This document shows positions 46,048 to 56,087 of a stretch of DNA of 64,000 nt, piece after piece. The stretch covers positions 1 to 64,000 of the forward strand of contig DVFM01000039.1 of the NCBI GenBank assembly GCA_018713245.1, in the 5' to 3' direction. Under the pieces are notes generated by a model. It had not been told where the DNA came from. It saw only the letters and a list, made by a program, of their open reading frames with translations, and made no database searches. Numbering within the stretch: position 1 is the stretch's first letter; every line of letters starts with the position of its first letter. The translations under genes and the position numbers were made by a program. This stretch comes from Candidatus Merdivicinus intestinavium (lineage in GTDB: Bacteria > Bacillota > Clostridia > Oscillospirales > Ruminococcaceae).

Positions 46048-47082
46048 CTAGGTTTGTCCGTTCTCCGCTTCCCGCCTCAGCTGGCCGCAGGCTGCGTTGA
46101 TGTCCGCCCCCAGCGTGCGGCGCACCGTCGCGTTGACGCCGCGGCTGCAGAGGACCTTTTGAAAGGCGTAAATCTGCGCCCTTCCGCTCTGGCGGTAACC
46201 GGCCTCCTTCACATAGTTGACCGGGATCAGGTTTACATGGCAAAGGCTCCCCTTCAGCAGCGCCGCCAGCTCCTCCGCCTGCTCCCGGCTGTCGTTGACG
46301 CCGGCAATCAGCGCATATTCGTAAGAAATGCGGCGGTGGGTCGCGTCGGTATAATGCCGGCAGGCCTTCAAAAGCTCCGCAATGGGCCAGCGCCGGTTGA
46401 CCGGCATAATCTCCCCCCTCGTCCCGTCCGTCGTGGCGTGGAGGGAAATGGAAAGGGTGAGCTGCAGGTTCCGATCCGCCAGGTCGTAAATTTTATCCAC
46501 CAGCCCGCAGGTGGAAAGGGAGATGTGCCGGTGGCTCAGATTGAGCCCCTCCGGCGCGGAAACCAGCTCCAGAAACCGCAGGACGTTTTCATAGTTGTCT
46601 AACGGCTCCCCGATGCCCATCATCACAATGTGGGAAATGCGCTCCCCGCTGTCCCGGCCGGCGGCATATACCTGCTCCAGAATCTCCGACGCCGTCAGGT
46701 TCCGGATAAATCCCGCCTTGGTGGACGCACAGAAGGCGCATCCCATCCGGCATCCCACCTGGCTGGAAATGCACAGGGAAATCCCGTGCTCATAGCGCAT
46801 CAGCACGCTTTCGATATGGTTTCCGTCCTCCAGGCGGTAAAGATATTTCACCGTCCCGTCCAGCCGGGAAACCAGCTTCCGCTCCGTCACCAGGGAAGTC
46901 AGGGAGCATTCGTCCGCGAGCTGCTGACGCAGTCCCGCCGGAAGGTCGGTCATTTCCTCAAAAGAAGAAACCCTTTTCGCATGCAGCCAGGAGAAAACCT
47001 GACGGCTCCGGAACTTCGGAAGCCCCAAAGTGCGGAAGTATTCCTCCATTTCCGGCAAAAGCATGGATTTTAAATCAATCAT
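46048..47082 (-). CDS. rlmN: 23S rRNA (adenine(2503)-C(2))-methyltransferase RlmN
   Basis: LCISSQVGCRMGCAFCASTKAGFIRNLTASEILEQV; MGIGEPLDNYENVLRFL; CGQLR C-terminus. Confidence 0.97.
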   Translation of the reverse strand: MIDLKSMLLPEMEEYFRTLGLPKFRSRQVFSWLHAKRVSSFEEMTDLPAGLRQQLADECSLTSLVTERKLVSRLDGTVKYLYRLEDGNHIESVLMRYEHGISLCISSQVGCRMGCAFCASTKAGFIRNLTASEILEQVYAAGRDSGERISHIVMMGIGEPLDNYENVLRFLELVSAPEGLNLSHRHISLSTCGLVDKIYDLADRNLQLTLSISLHATTDGTRGEIMPVNRRWPIAELLKACRHYTDATHRRISYEYALIAGVNDSREQAEELAALLKGSLCHVNLIPVNYVKEAGYRQSGRAQIYAFQKVLCSRGVNATVRRTLGADINAACGQLRREAENGQT

Positions 47083-47098
47083 AAGGCAGTCCTTTCTT

Positions 47099-48415
47099 TC
47101 ACGGGCCGCGCCGGCGCATCCGCGCAATGAAAAAGCCGTCAAAGCCATCCATGGGCATCAGCGTGGCCTGCGCCTTTCCGCCTGCCGCGGGCAGTCCCGC
47201 CGGCATGGGGTCGGGCTCCATTTCCGGATGCTTCTCCAGAAAACCGCGGACGACGTCCTCGTTCTCCGCCCGGTTCAGGGAGCAGGTGGAATAGACCAGC
47301 ACCCCGCCGGGCCGGACATATCGGGCGGCGTTGTCCAAAATCGCCGCCTGGACCGGGGGAAGGGCGGCAAGCTCCGCCTCTGTTTTATATCGGATCTCCG
47401 GCTTTCGGCGGATAATCCCCAGGCCGGAGCAGGGGACGTCGCAGAGCACCCGGTCGGCCTGCCCCAGCGCCGGGTTGAAGCGCGAGGCGTCCCCGGCTTC
47501 CGCGCGGATGCAGGTAAGGCCCAGCCGTTCCGCGCCCTGCCGGATGAGTCCCGTTCGGGATTCGTGCAGGTCGAAGGCCAGTATTTCTCCCCTGTTTTTC
47601 ATTTCCTGCGCCATCACAAAGCTCTTGGAGCCGGGAGCGGCGCAGAGGTCGAAAATCCGCTCGCCCGGCCGGGCCCCCACCGCCAGCGCACAGAGCTGGG
47701 AAGCGCTGTCCTGAACGGCGGCCAGCCCTTCCCGGAAGGCTTTCAGGCGGGCGATGCTCCCAGGCCGCCGGACCTCCAGACAGCCCGGCAGCAGCGGGTG
47801 CGGAACCGCTTCCGCGCCATCCGCCCGAAAGGCCTCCACGGCCTCCGGAACATCGGCCCGCAGCGGGTTCACCCGAAAATGCAGCGGCGGCCGCCCCAGG
47901 CAGCTTTCGGCCAGCGCCTCCGCGGTTTCCCGGCCGTAATCCCGCTCCCAGATGCGGAGGATGGCAGCGGGCATGCCGGTGGCCACGGCCGTGCGTTCCA
48001 GCCACCCGCCTTCCGGCAGGACAATCTTGCAGCCATCCCGCAGAAAACTGCGCAGCACGCCGTTTACCAGCCCGGAAGCGCTCCTCTTTTTGGAACGCTT
48101 AATCAGATTGACGCTCTCGTTGACCGCAGCGGACTGCGGAACGCCGGCGAGGTACAGCAGCTGATACATCCCAAGTTCCAGGGAAACGCGGACCTCCGGG
48201 TCCAGCGCGGCCGCCCCCTTCTTCAGATAACGGGAAAGCTGGCTGTCCAGCGTCAGTTTGCGCTCCAAAACCCCGTAAAACAGCTCGGAGGCGAGACGGC
48301 GGTCGGCTTCGGAGGGGGACTCTCCTTCCAAAACCGCGTCCAGAGCCAGGTTGGAATAGCTCCCCGCGCGGTCCATTCGCAAAAGCGCCGTATAGGCGAT
48401 CTGACGCGCCGTCAT
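47099..48415 (-). CDS. rsmB: 16S rRNA (cytosine(967)-C(5))-methyltransferase RsmB
   Basis: NusB-like N-terminus; DLCAAPGSKSFVMAQEM; DRVLCDVPCSGLGIIRRKPE; YSTCSLNRAENE. Confidence 0.95.
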   Translation of the reverse strand: MTARQIAYTALLRMDRAGSYSNLALDAVLEGESPSEADRRLASELFYGVLERKLTLDSQLSRYLKKGAAALDPEVRVSLELGMYQLLYLAGVPQSAAVNESVNLIKRSKKRSASGLVNGVLRSFLRDGCKIVLPEGGWLERTAVATGMPAAILRIWERDYGRETAEALAESCLGRPPLHFRVNPLRADVPEAVEAFRADGAEAVPHPLLPGCLEVRRPGSIARLKAFREGLAAVQDSASQLCALAVGARPGERIFDLCAAPGSKSFVMAQEMKNRGEILAFDLHESRTGLIRQGAERLGLTCIRAEAGDASRFNPALGQADRVLCDVPCSGLGIIRRKPEIRYKTEAELAALPPVQAAILDNAARYVRPGGVLVYSTCSLNRAENEDVVRGFLEKHPEMEPDPMPAGLPAAGGKAQATLMPMDGFDGFFIARMRRRGP

Positions 48416-49107
48416 CGTCTGTCGTTCCGGTTCCGCAGAACCAGCATGCGCAGCAGGTGGGCCAGCGCCGTCACCAGCGCCGCCACATAGGTCATGGCTG
48501 CGGCGGAAAGGACCTTCCGCGCGCCGCTCAGCTCATCCGCTGCCAGAATGCCTTCCCCTTCCAGCGTTTCCATGGCGCGGCGGCTGGCGTTGAACTCCAC
48601 CGGCAAAGTAATCAGCTGAAACAAAGTCGCAATACAGAAAAGCAAGATCCCGATGTCCAGCAGCAGGCCGGACTGGAAAATCATGCCCAGCAGAAAGAGC
48701 GGCCAGGAAAGCTGGGAACCGATCTGACAAATGGGAATGATGCCGTTGCGCAGCCGGATGGGGAAATACCCCACATCGTACTGAACCGCGTGCCCCGCTT
48801 CGTGGGCCGCCACCCCCACAGCGCCGATGGTCGGCGCGTTGTAGGTGCTGTCCGACAGGCGGATCACATTTTCCTTGGGGGAATAATGGTCCGTCAGACT
48901 GCCGGAAACGCGCTCAATCCGGATATGCTGCAGCCCGTTCCGGTCCAGAATCAGGCGGGCGGCCTGGGCGCCGGTCAGCCCTTCCCGGTTGAGCATCTGC
49001 CCATAACGGGAATACGTGCTCTTCACCCGCACCTGGGCCCAAATGGCGATAATCGCCGCCGGCACAATAAAAATCAGGTAAGTGACATCCACAAAACCCC
49101 AAAGCAC
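48412..49107 (-). CDS. zinc metallopeptidase (YugP family)
   Basis: VAAHEAGHAVQYDVGYFPIRLRNGIIPICQIGSQLSWPLFLLGMI; TM-rich. Confidence 0.93.
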   Translation of the reverse strand: MLWGFVDVTYLIFIVPAAIIAIWAQVRVKSTYSRYGQMLNREGLTGAQAARLILDRNGLQHIRIERVSGSLTDHYSPKENVIRLSDSTYNAPTIGAVGVAAHEAGHAVQYDVGYFPIRLRNGIIPICQIGSQLSWPLFLLGMIFQSGLLLDIGILLFCIATLFQLITLPVEFNASRRAMETLEGEGILAADELSGARKVLSAAAMTYVAALVTALAHLLRMLVLRNRNDRR

Positions 49108-49125
49108 AACGCTGCCCCCTTTCGC

Positions 49126-50052
49126 TTATCGGCCGAGAATTTCTTTTTCCGCCGGCTTTTTGCCGCGGAGGAAATCAGGGCCGGGCATCCTTCTGCCTCC
49201 CTCATACTGAACCTCGCACAGTTCCACCGCGCCCTCGCCGCATGCGACGATAAAGCGTTTGCCGTCCAGGAGCTCGCCCGGTTCGCCGGACCCTTCCGCC
49301 AGGCGGCTGCGGTAAATTTTCAGCCGCTTTCCCTGGTAGCTGGTAAAGGCGCAGGGCCAGGAGGACAGGCCGCGGATCAGGTTATGCACTTCTTTTGCAG
49401 GCTTGCTGAAATCCAGCCGCCCCATCTCCTTGTCGAGCACGGACACATAGGTGGACTGCGCGTCGTCCTGGGGAACCGGGCAGAGCGTTCCCGCCTCCGC
49501 CTTCTTCACCGTTGAAATCAGAAGCTCCGCGCCCAAACGGGACAGCCGCTCCATCAGCTCATCCGCCGTTTCATTTTCCCCGATTTTCAGGGAGGCGGAT
49601 TCCAGCATATCCCCCGTATCAAGCCCCTCGGCCATATACATGGTGGTAACGCCGGTTTCCTCCTCGCCGTTGATAATGGACCACTGGACCGGGCCCGCTC
49701 CCCGGTATTTGGGAAGCAGAGAAGCATGCACATTGATGCAGCCCAGTCCCGGCAGCTCCAGAACTTCCTTGGGCAGGAGCTTCCCGTAAGCCACAACGAT
49801 TACCAAATCCGGACGGCAGCTTTTCAGCGCTTCCAGAGCCTCTTCCGTCCGCATGGACGCCGGCTGAAACACCGGGAGATTATGTGTCAAGGCCAATTCC
49901 TTTACAGGAGGCGGCGTCAGCCGGTATCCCCGTCCCTTGGGCTTATCCGGCTGGGTAAACACGCCGGTTACCGGATAACCGGCGTCCAGCAGAGCCTGCA
50001 GGCAGGGAACGGCAAATTCGGGCGTCCCCATAAATACGATATTCAAGCGCAA
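49126..50052 (-). CDS. fmt: methionyl-tRNA formyltransferase
   Basis: MRLNIVFMGTPEFAVPCLQALLDAGYPVTGVFTQPDKPKGRG; NVHASLLPKYRGAGPVQWSIINGEEETGVTTMYM. Confidence 0.97.
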   Translation of the reverse strand: MRLNIVFMGTPEFAVPCLQALLDAGYPVTGVFTQPDKPKGRGYRLTPPPVKELALTHNLPVFQPASMRTEEALEALKSCRPDLVIVVAYGKLLPKEVLELPGLGCINVHASLLPKYRGAGPVQWSIINGEEETGVTTMYMAEGLDTGDMLESASLKIGENETADELMERLSRLGAELLISTVKKAEAGTLCPVPQDDAQSTYVSVLDKEMGRLDFSKPAKEVHNLIRGLSSWPCAFTSYQGKRLKIYRSRLAEGSGEPGELLDGKRFIVACGEGAVELCEVQYEGGRRMPGPDFLRGKKPAEKEILGR

Positions 50053-50058
50053 CCCTCC

Positions 50059-50553
50059 CTATTTCCGTTTGGGCCGGACGAACAGACGCTTTTTCGGCGG
50101 TTCCGGCTCCAGCATCTCCTTGACTTTATCCTTAAAGACGACGCCGTCCAAGTGGTCGATTTCGTGGCAGAAAGCCCGGGCCAGAAGGCCGGTCCCGTGA
50201 TATTCCACCGGCTTGCCGCTGCGGTCAAAGGCCTTCACCGTCACCTGGTTGGGGCGCTCCACAATGCCGAATTCGTTGGGGAAGGAAAGGCATCCTTCCG
50301 AATCCTCCTGTGTCCCGCTGGACTCGGTGATAACCGGGTTGACCAGCTCAATGAGACCGTCTCCCACATCGATTGTGACAACTCTTTTGAGGATTCCCAC
50401 CTGGACGGCGGCCAGGCCGACGCCCTCGGCTTTGTACATGGTTTCCGCCATGTCGTCCAGCAGGACCCCCAGCTTTTCATCAAAATTTTCCACCGTGCGG
50501 GAGGTTTTCCGGAGAACCGGGTCCTCTCCCGTCACAATTTTCCGCAATGCCAT
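50059..50553 (-). CDS. def: peptide deformylase
   Basis: MALRKIVTGEDPVLRKTSRTVENFD; GVGLAAVQVG; EGCLSFP; CHEIDHLDGVVF. Confidence 0.97.
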   Translation of the reverse strand: MALRKIVTGEDPVLRKTSRTVENFDEKLGVLLDDMAETMYKAEGVGLAAVQVGILKRVVTIDVGDGLIELVNPVITESSGTQEDSEGCLSFPNEFGIVERPNQVTVKAFDRSGKPVEYHGTGLLARAFCHEIDHLDGVVFKDKVKEMLEPEPPKKRLFVRPKRK

Positions 50554-50566
50554 ACCAATTTCCCCC

Positions 50567-53008
50567 TTATAGGATTTCGCCGTTGATATCCACAAACACG
50601 GATACCCGGCTGAAGATTTTCCGTTTTGACGCTTCCATAAAAGCGCTCCGGAGCATCGCCCGGAATTTTTTGCTGCTGCGGCATTTCATCACAATGCGGT
50701 AGCGGTACCGGCCGTTGACCCGGTATACGCCCGCCTGGGAAACCCCCAGCAGCACCAGCGGCAGCTTTTCCGGCCATCCCATAGCCGTATCCCGCAGGAC
50801 CCTGTGAAAATCCTGCGCCGCCTTGCGGGTCCGATCCTCCGCAGCGCCTGAAAAGCCCACCACCGCCAGGTCGCAGAAAGGCGGCTGGAGGGTCGCTTTT
50901 CGGACGGCGATCTCCTGGCGGTAAAACGCCTCGTAATCCTGGCGCGCCGCATCCAGAATCACGGTGTTTTCCGGGGAGACTGTCTGAATATAGGCCTCTC
51001 CCGGCTTATCGCCCCTTCCGCTTCTCCCCACCACCTGCGTGATGAGGGAGAATGTCTTTTCCCCGCAGCGATAGTCGTTGGCGTACAGGGACTGATCGCT
51101 GTTCAGAACGCCCACCAGGGTCACGTTGGGAAAATTGAGCCCCTTCGCCACCATCTGGGTCCCGATGAGGATGTCGTATTCCCCCGCTTCAAACCGGGAA
51201 AAATTTTCCTCATAGGCATACCGCGAGGTAACCGCATCGGCATCCATCCGGAGAATGCGGGCGTCCGGGATCCGCTTTGCCAGAATGTCCTCCACCTTCT
51301 GCGTTCCCGTCCCCACCATATCCAGATGCTTGCCGCCGCAGGAAGGGCAGGGTTCGTCGGCGCGGGAGGTATAACCGCAGTAGTGGCACATCAGGCAGCC
51401 GTTTGCCTTGTGATAGGTCAGGGTGATGCTGCAATTGGGGCAACGCACCGGTTCCCCGCAGTCCATGCAGAGAGCAAAAGCCGCGTAGCCCCGGCGGTTG
51501 ATGAGCAGAATCGACTGCTCCTTCCGCTGCCAGGTCTGGAGGAGGCGCTCCGCCAGGCTGTCGCTCAGCGGCGAGGTGTTGCCGTTCTGCGCTTCCTCCC
51601 GCATATCCACAATGCGCACATCCGGAAGGGCGGCCGCGCCGTACCGCCGGCGCAGGGTAAAAAGATGATAGCGCCCCTTCTGGGCGGCGTAATAGCTCTC
51701 GATGCTGGGCGTGGCGGAAGCGAGCAGGAGCGCCGCATTGTGGTAAACGCACCGCAGCTTCGCCACATCCCGGGCGTGATAGCGGGGAGCGGACTCCGAT
51801 TTATAGGAGTGTTCCCCTTCTTCGTCCAGGATAATCAGCCCCAGGCTGCGAAACGGGGCAAAAACCGCGCTCCGCGTGCCGATTACAATGGAAGCGGCCC
51901 CGGTCCGCACCCGCTGATAGGCGTCCAGCCGTTCCCCCATGGAAAGGCCGGAATGGATGATCGCAATCTTTTCCCCAAAAAGCCGCTGAAATTTGGAGAG
52001 CAGCTGAGGGGTCAGGGAAATCTCCGGGACCAGGAGCATCGCGCCCTTCCCGTCCGCCAGGCAGTCCTGGATCAGCTTAATGAAAATCTGGGTTTTCCCG
52101 GAACCGGTGACGCCGAAAAGCAGGGACGCGCTGGGTTCTCCCCGCTCGCAGAGGGCGCGGATTCCCTCATATACCCGCTGCTGCTCCTCGGAAAGGGTGA
52201 GCTCCTCCAGCGTGAAACCATCGCTCTCGGAAACCCGGGGCGTGCGGTAGACTTCCTGATCGTAATATTCGATCACGCCCTTTTGGGCCAGAGTCTTGAG
52301 GACCCCTTCCCGGACGCCTGCGCGGTACGCCGCATCCTTTTCCCCCAGCGGGCCGTTTTCCCGGAGCACCCGGACCACTTCCCGCTGCTTGGGCGTGAGG
52401 GCGGGCAGGGGCTCCTTGCCGGACAGCCGCACCATCCGCACCGTTTTGGCGCGGACGCGCGGCTTCAGCAGGTCCGTACAGGTAAAAATGCCGCGTTCTG
52501 TCAGACTGCGGGCCGCTTTTTCCCGGGAAAGGACATCCTCCTCCGAAAAGAAGCGGTTGATTTCCCGCTGGGACGAGGCGGCGGAAACGGCTTCCAGAAC
52601 AAGGCGTTCCTCCGGGGAAAGCAGTTCCAGTTCCTCCGGCTCCGGCATCCGCACCAGACGGAATTCTTCCCGGACTACATGGTCAAGCCCTGCCGGCAGG
52701 AGGCATTTCAGCGCGTCATAATAGCTGCAAAAGGTAGTTTCCGCCAGAAACTCCACAATGCGGAAGCCCTCCTCCCCGATCACCGGCTCCTCGTCAAGGA
52801 CAGCCAGCACCGGCTTTCGGCCTGCTTCCTCCGCTTCGGCGGTGCGGAACACCAGCCCCTGGATTTTCCGGTTGCCCTTTCCAAAAGGGACCAGGACGCG
52901 GACGCCCCGTCTTACCCTGCCGGACAGCTCCGGGGGAACCCGGTAATCAAAGAGCCGGTCGAAGTGGAACGCGGTCCCTTCCACCGCAATCTGTGCTGTC
53001 TGCTCCAC
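50567..53008 (-). CDS. priA: primosomal protein N' (replication restart helicase PriA)
   Basis: LLFGVTGSGKTQIFIKLIQ, LILDEEGEHSYKSE, Zn motifs CMDCGEPVRCPNCSITLTYHKANGCLMCHYCGY, GTGTQKVED. Confidence 0.97.
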   Translation of the reverse strand: MEQTAQIAVEGTAFHFDRLFDYRVPPELSGRVRRGVRVLVPFGKGNRKIQGLVFRTAEAEEAGRKPVLAVLDEEPVIGEEGFRIVEFLAETTFCSYYDALKCLLPAGLDHVVREEFRLVRMPEPEELELLSPEERLVLEAVSAASSQREINRFFSEEDVLSREKAARSLTERGIFTCTDLLKPRVRAKTVRMVRLSGKEPLPALTPKQREVVRVLRENGPLGEKDAAYRAGVREGVLKTLAQKGVIEYYDQEVYRTPRVSESDGFTLEELTLSEEQQRVYEGIRALCERGEPSASLLFGVTGSGKTQIFIKLIQDCLADGKGAMLLVPEISLTPQLLSKFQRLFGEKIAIIHSGLSMGERLDAYQRVRTGAASIVIGTRSAVFAPFRSLGLIILDEEGEHSYKSESAPRYHARDVAKLRCVYHNAALLLASATPSIESYYAAQKGRYHLFTLRRRYGAAALPDVRIVDMREEAQNGNTSPLSDSLAERLLQTWQRKEQSILLINRRGYAAFALCMDCGEPVRCPNCSITLTYHKANGCLMCHYCGYTSRADEPCPSCGGKHLDMVGTGTQKVEDILAKRIPDARILRMDADAVTSRYAYEENFSRFEAGEYDILIGTQMVAKGLNFPNVTLVGVLNSDQSLYANDYRCGEKTFSLITQVVGRSGRGDKPGEAYIQTVSPENTVILDAARQDYEAFYRQEIAVRKATLQPPFCDLAVVGFSGAAEDRTRKAAQDFHRVLRDTAMGWPEKLPLVLLGVSQAGVYRVNGRYRYRIVMKCRSSKKFRAMLRSAFMEASKRKIFSRVSVFVDINGEIL

Positions 53009-53035
53009 GCTCCCGCCTCCTTTGTTTTGTGCTTT

Positions 53036-53299
53036 TTATTCGTCGTCTTCCAGCGAAGTCGTCGGGATATAGGGCGTGCGGCGGTCGCGGATCACGCCGA
53101 TTTCGCTGCTTTCCACCATTTTGTAACGGCCCTTCATAAAATCATCCACGGCGAGCTTTACCGGCTTTTCGGTCAGGATTTCCCCGCTTTCATCCGCCTT
53201 CTGGGCAATCTCGCGGGCGCGCTTCGCCACTGCCACCACCAGGGAATAATAGCTCTGGCCGGGCTTCAACAGTTCAGGGACAGAAGGTCTATGCATCAT
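53036..53299 (-). CDS. rpoZ: DNA-directed RNA polymerase subunit omega
   Basis: KPGQSYYSLVVAVAKRAREIAQKADESG...EKPVKLAVDDFMKGRYKMVESSEI; adjacent to gmk. Confidence 0.92.
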   Translation of the reverse strand: MMHRPSVPELLKPGQSYYSLVVAVAKRAREIAQKADESGEILTEKPVKLAVDDFMKGRYKMVESSEIGVIRDRRTPYIPTTSLEDDE

Positions 53300-53901
53300 A
53301 ATTCCAGCACCTCATCAATCATTTTTTTGCGGTTGGCCGCCTTCAGTTTTTCGGCGGCAAAAATTGTCTTTAATTCCTGGACTGCATCGTCCAGCGCATC
53401 GTTGACCACTACATAATCATACTGGTAAGCCATGCGGATTTCCTCCGCGGCGGCGGAAAGGCGGCGGTCTACCGTCTCCCGGTCCTCCGTGTTGCGGTCA
53501 ACCAGCCTGCGCTCCAGCTCCTTCAGGCTGGGGGGCAGGACGAACACCAGCACAGCCTCCGGGCATTTCTCCCGGATCTGGAGGGCGCCCTGCACCTCGA
53601 TTTCCAGGATCACGTTTTCCCCCCGTTCCAGCCGCTCATAAACGGGGCCGCGGGGCGTCCCGTAGTAATTGCCGCAGTAGCTGGCGTGCTCTAAAATTTC
53701 CCCCTGCTCAATCATCCGCTCAAACTCTTCCTTTTGAAGGAAAAAGTAGTGGACGCCGTTCTCCTCGCCGGGACGCGGCGCGCGGGTTGTCGCGGAAACG
53801 GAAAGGAAGGCTTCCCCGCCCTGGGCGAAAAATTCCTTCAGAACGGTCCCCTTTCCGCAGCCGGACGGGCCCGAAAACACCATCAATACGCCTTTACTCA
53901 T
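53296..53901 (-). CDS. gmk: guanylate kinase
   Basis: [59 protein letters not shown]. Confidence 0.97.
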   Translation of the reverse strand: MSKGVLMVFSGPSGCGKGTVLKEFFAQGGEAFLSVSATTRAPRPGEENGVHYFFLQKEEFERMIEQGEILEHASYCGNYYGTPRGPVYERLERGENVILEIEVQGALQIREKCPEAVLVFVLPPSLKELERRLVDRNTEDRETVDRRLSAAAEEIRMAYQYDYVVVNDALDDAVQELKTIFAAEKLKAANRKKMIDEVLEL

Positions 53902-54163
53902 CTTCTTCCGGTTCCTCCTCCATTTCGTCGTTCTGGACAAAGCGGTTTGCCACCGTTTCCGGCTGGATTGCCGACAGAATCACGTGGCCGCTGTCCATCA
54001 CGATTACCGCCCGGGTCCGCCTGCCGTATGTCGCGTCGATGAGCGAGCCGCTTTCCCGGGAATCCTGGATAATCCGCTTAATCGGGGCGGATTCCGGGCT
54101 TACAATCGTGATAATCCGGCTGGCGGATACCATGTTGCCAAAGCCGATGTTGATGAGCTTCAT
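53894..54163 (-). CDS. remA: DUF370 / RemA-like extracellular matrix regulatory protein
   Basis: [75 protein letters not shown]. Confidence 0.94.
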   Translation of the reverse strand: MKLINIGFGNMVSASRIITIVSPESAPIKRIIQDSRESGSLIDATYGRRTRAVIVMDSGHVILSAIQPETVANRFVQNDEMEEEPEEDE

Positions 54164-54175
54164 CCCATCACCTCC

Positions 54176-55054
54176 CTATTCGATATTCTGAATCTGTTCG
54201 CGGATTTTTTCAATTTCCGATTTCAGTTCCACCACCATGCGGGCGATCTCAAGGTCCTGGGCTTTGGAGCCGATGGTGTTGGTTTCCCGGTTCATCTCCT
54301 GCACCAGAAAATCCATCCGTTTTCCCACCGGTTCCTCGCTGCGCAGGAAGCTGCGGAACTGCTGGATATGGCTGCGGAGCCGCACCGTTTCCTCGTCCAC
54401 CGCCACCTTGTCGGCAAACACAGCCGCTTCGGTAACGAGACGGGACTCCTCCACCGCCGTATCCTGCAAAACCTCCGCCAGCTTCTGATAAAGCCGGTCA
54501 TAGTACATTTTCTGCAGCAGCGGAGAGCGTTCTTCCACCCGGGACACCAGTTCCTCCACCCGGCCCAGCTTTTCTTCCAAATCCTCCGCCAGCTTCCGGC
54601 CCTCCTGGCAGCGCATCTCATCGTGGGAGGCAAGGGCAGATTCCGCCGCCGCGCGGACAGCCCGGGCCGCGTCCTCTTCGTCCAGTTCCGCCTTCCGGAC
54701 TGTGAACACTTCCGGGAATTGCAGCAGATGGGAAAGCCTGAGGTCGTCCTCCAATCCCAGCTCCCCCGACATCTCCCGCAGAGCGGTCAGGTAGGCCCCT
54801 GCCGCTTCGCGGTTGACCGTCACCTCCAGATTCTGCCCCGCATCTGCCTGGACGGAGAGGGAAACCTCCACCTTGCCCCGGCGGAGCACGGACTGCACCT
54901 GTTTTTTCAGGGCGTCTTCCAGAAACGCGAACTGTTTCGGCATCTTGGCCGTGACCTCCAGATACCGGTGGTTCACCGACTTGACCTCTACCTGAAGCTC
55001 ATACCCCGCTCCGCTTGCCTGTCCTCGTCCGTATCCCGTCATACTTTTCAGCAT
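54176..55054 (-). CDS. YicC family endoribonuclease-like protein
   Basis: MLKSMTGYGRGQASGAGYELQVEVKSVNHRYLEVTAKMP; EMNRETNTIGSKAQDLEIARMVVELKSEIEKIREQIQNIE. Confidence 0.96.
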   Translation of the reverse strand: MLKSMTGYGRGQASGAGYELQVEVKSVNHRYLEVTAKMPKQFAFLEDALKKQVQSVLRRGKVEVSLSVQADAGQNLEVTVNREAAGAYLTALREMSGELGLEDDLRLSHLLQFPEVFTVRKAELDEEDAARAVRAAAESALASHDEMRCQEGRKLAEDLEEKLGRVEELVSRVEERSPLLQKMYYDRLYQKLAEVLQDTAVEESRLVTEAAVFADKVAVDEETVRLRSHIQQFRSFLRSEEPVGKRMDFLVQEMNRETNTIGSKAQDLEIARMVVELKSEIEKIREQIQNIE

Positions 55055-55116
55055 GTTGTCATCCCATTTCTTTCCATCCCGTTCAGGATGGGTTCTTGTA
55101 TCCCTGATACCGCCTT

Positions 55117-55125
55117 ATTATAACA
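55117..55125 (-). promoter_or_regulatory. extended -10 promoter for yicC-remA-gmk-rpoZ
   Basis: Minus strand TGTTATAAT. Confidence 0.5.
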
Positions 55126-55151
55126 CAGCGGGGGCTGCCGCGGCCGGTTTC

Positions 55152-55182
55152 ATTCACATATTGTTCAGATTATTCACATATT
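55152..55182 (-). repeat. tandem 11-bp direct repeat upstream of the yicC-remA promoter
   Basis: ATTCACATATT at 55152-55162 and 55172-55182 (AATATGTGAAT on the minus strand), 20 bp start to start. Confidence 0.7.
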
Positions 55183-55272
55183 TTTTACGTATTCCCGGCG
55201 CAGGCGAAACCGGGAGGTGATTCGAGCGGCAATTCCTTCATTGAATTTATCTGCCTGAAAAGTGCGTTGCAT

Positions 55273-55304
55273 AAAAGAAAACCCCTCCGCCGCAGGCGGA
55301 AGGG
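55273..55304 (-). terminator. terminator of rpsF-ssb-rpsR
   Basis: Minus strand CCTTCCGCC-TGC-GGCGGAGGGG followed by TTTTCTTTT. Confidence 0.85.
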
Positions 55305-55318
55305 CTTTGTTTGCGCAA

Positions 55319-55561
55319 TTAGTCGTTGACAAACGGCAGCAGAGCGAGATGACGGGCGCGTTTCACAGCGACAGTCAGCTGGCGCTGATGCTTGGCGCAG
55401 GTGCCGGTCACGCGGCGGGGAATGATCTTCGCGCGCTCGGACAGCACTTTGCGGCTGTATTTGCCAATGGTCTTGTAATCGATGTTTTCCACTTTATCTA
55501 CGCAGAAAGCGCAGACTTTTCTGCGGGGCTTGCGGCCACCGCGGCTATTACGATCCATCAT
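55319..55561 (-). CDS. rpsR: 30S ribosomal protein S18
   Basis: [65 protein letters not shown]. Confidence 0.98.
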   Translation of the reverse strand: MMDRNSRGGRKPRRKVCAFCVDKVENIDYKTIGKYSRKVLSERAKIIPRRVTGTCAKHQRQLTVAVKRARHLALLPFVND

Positions 55562-55601
55562 GCTGGATACTCCTCCTTCTATTGGGAATCACTCGAATGT
55601 T

Positions 55602-56072
55602 TTAGAACGGTAAATCACCGTCGTCCGTGTCCACTTCCTCAAAGCTGCCAAAGTCGCCGACGGACAGACTGCCGCCGCGCTGAGCCTCCTCAAACTGAGG
55701 AGGCTCCGTGGGGAAGGGAACGCCGCTCCGGTCGGGCTGGCCGCCGGCGGGCTTGGAATCGGCGAAATACGCCTGGTCGACAATGACTTCATACGCGGTG
55801 CGCTTGGCACCGGTCTTGTCCTCGTAATTGCGGGACTGCAAGCTGCCTTCCAAAGCAATCATACGGCCCTTGGAAAAGTAGCGGCTGATAAACTCGGCAG
55901 TCTGTCTCCATGCGACACAGGGGATAAAATCCGCCTGCCGCTCTGCGCTTCCCTTCGCCTGGTAATTGCGGTCCACAGCGATTCGGAAAGTTGCCACAGA
56001 GATCCCGCTGGTCGTCTGCCGCAGTTCGGGGTCAGCAACCAGCCGGCCCATCAAGATCACTCGGTTCAGCAT
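55602..56072 (-). CDS. ssb: single-stranded DNA-binding protein
   Basis: MLNRVILMGRLVADPELRQTTSGISVATFRIAVDRNYQ; C-terminal DDGDLPF. Confidence 0.98.
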   Translation of the reverse strand: MLNRVILMGRLVADPELRQTTSGISVATFRIAVDRNYQAKGSAERQADFIPCVAWRQTAEFISRYFSKGRMIALEGSLQSRNYEDKTGAKRTAYEVIVDQAYFADSKPAGGQPDRSGVPFPTEPPQFEEAQRGGSLSVGDFGSFEEVDTDDGDLPF

Positions 56073-56087
56073 ATTCCTGCCCCCAAA

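Noticed and set aside
51326-53416. 696-aa + strand ORF antisense to priA
   Set aside because: Antisense artefact opposite an intact PriA.
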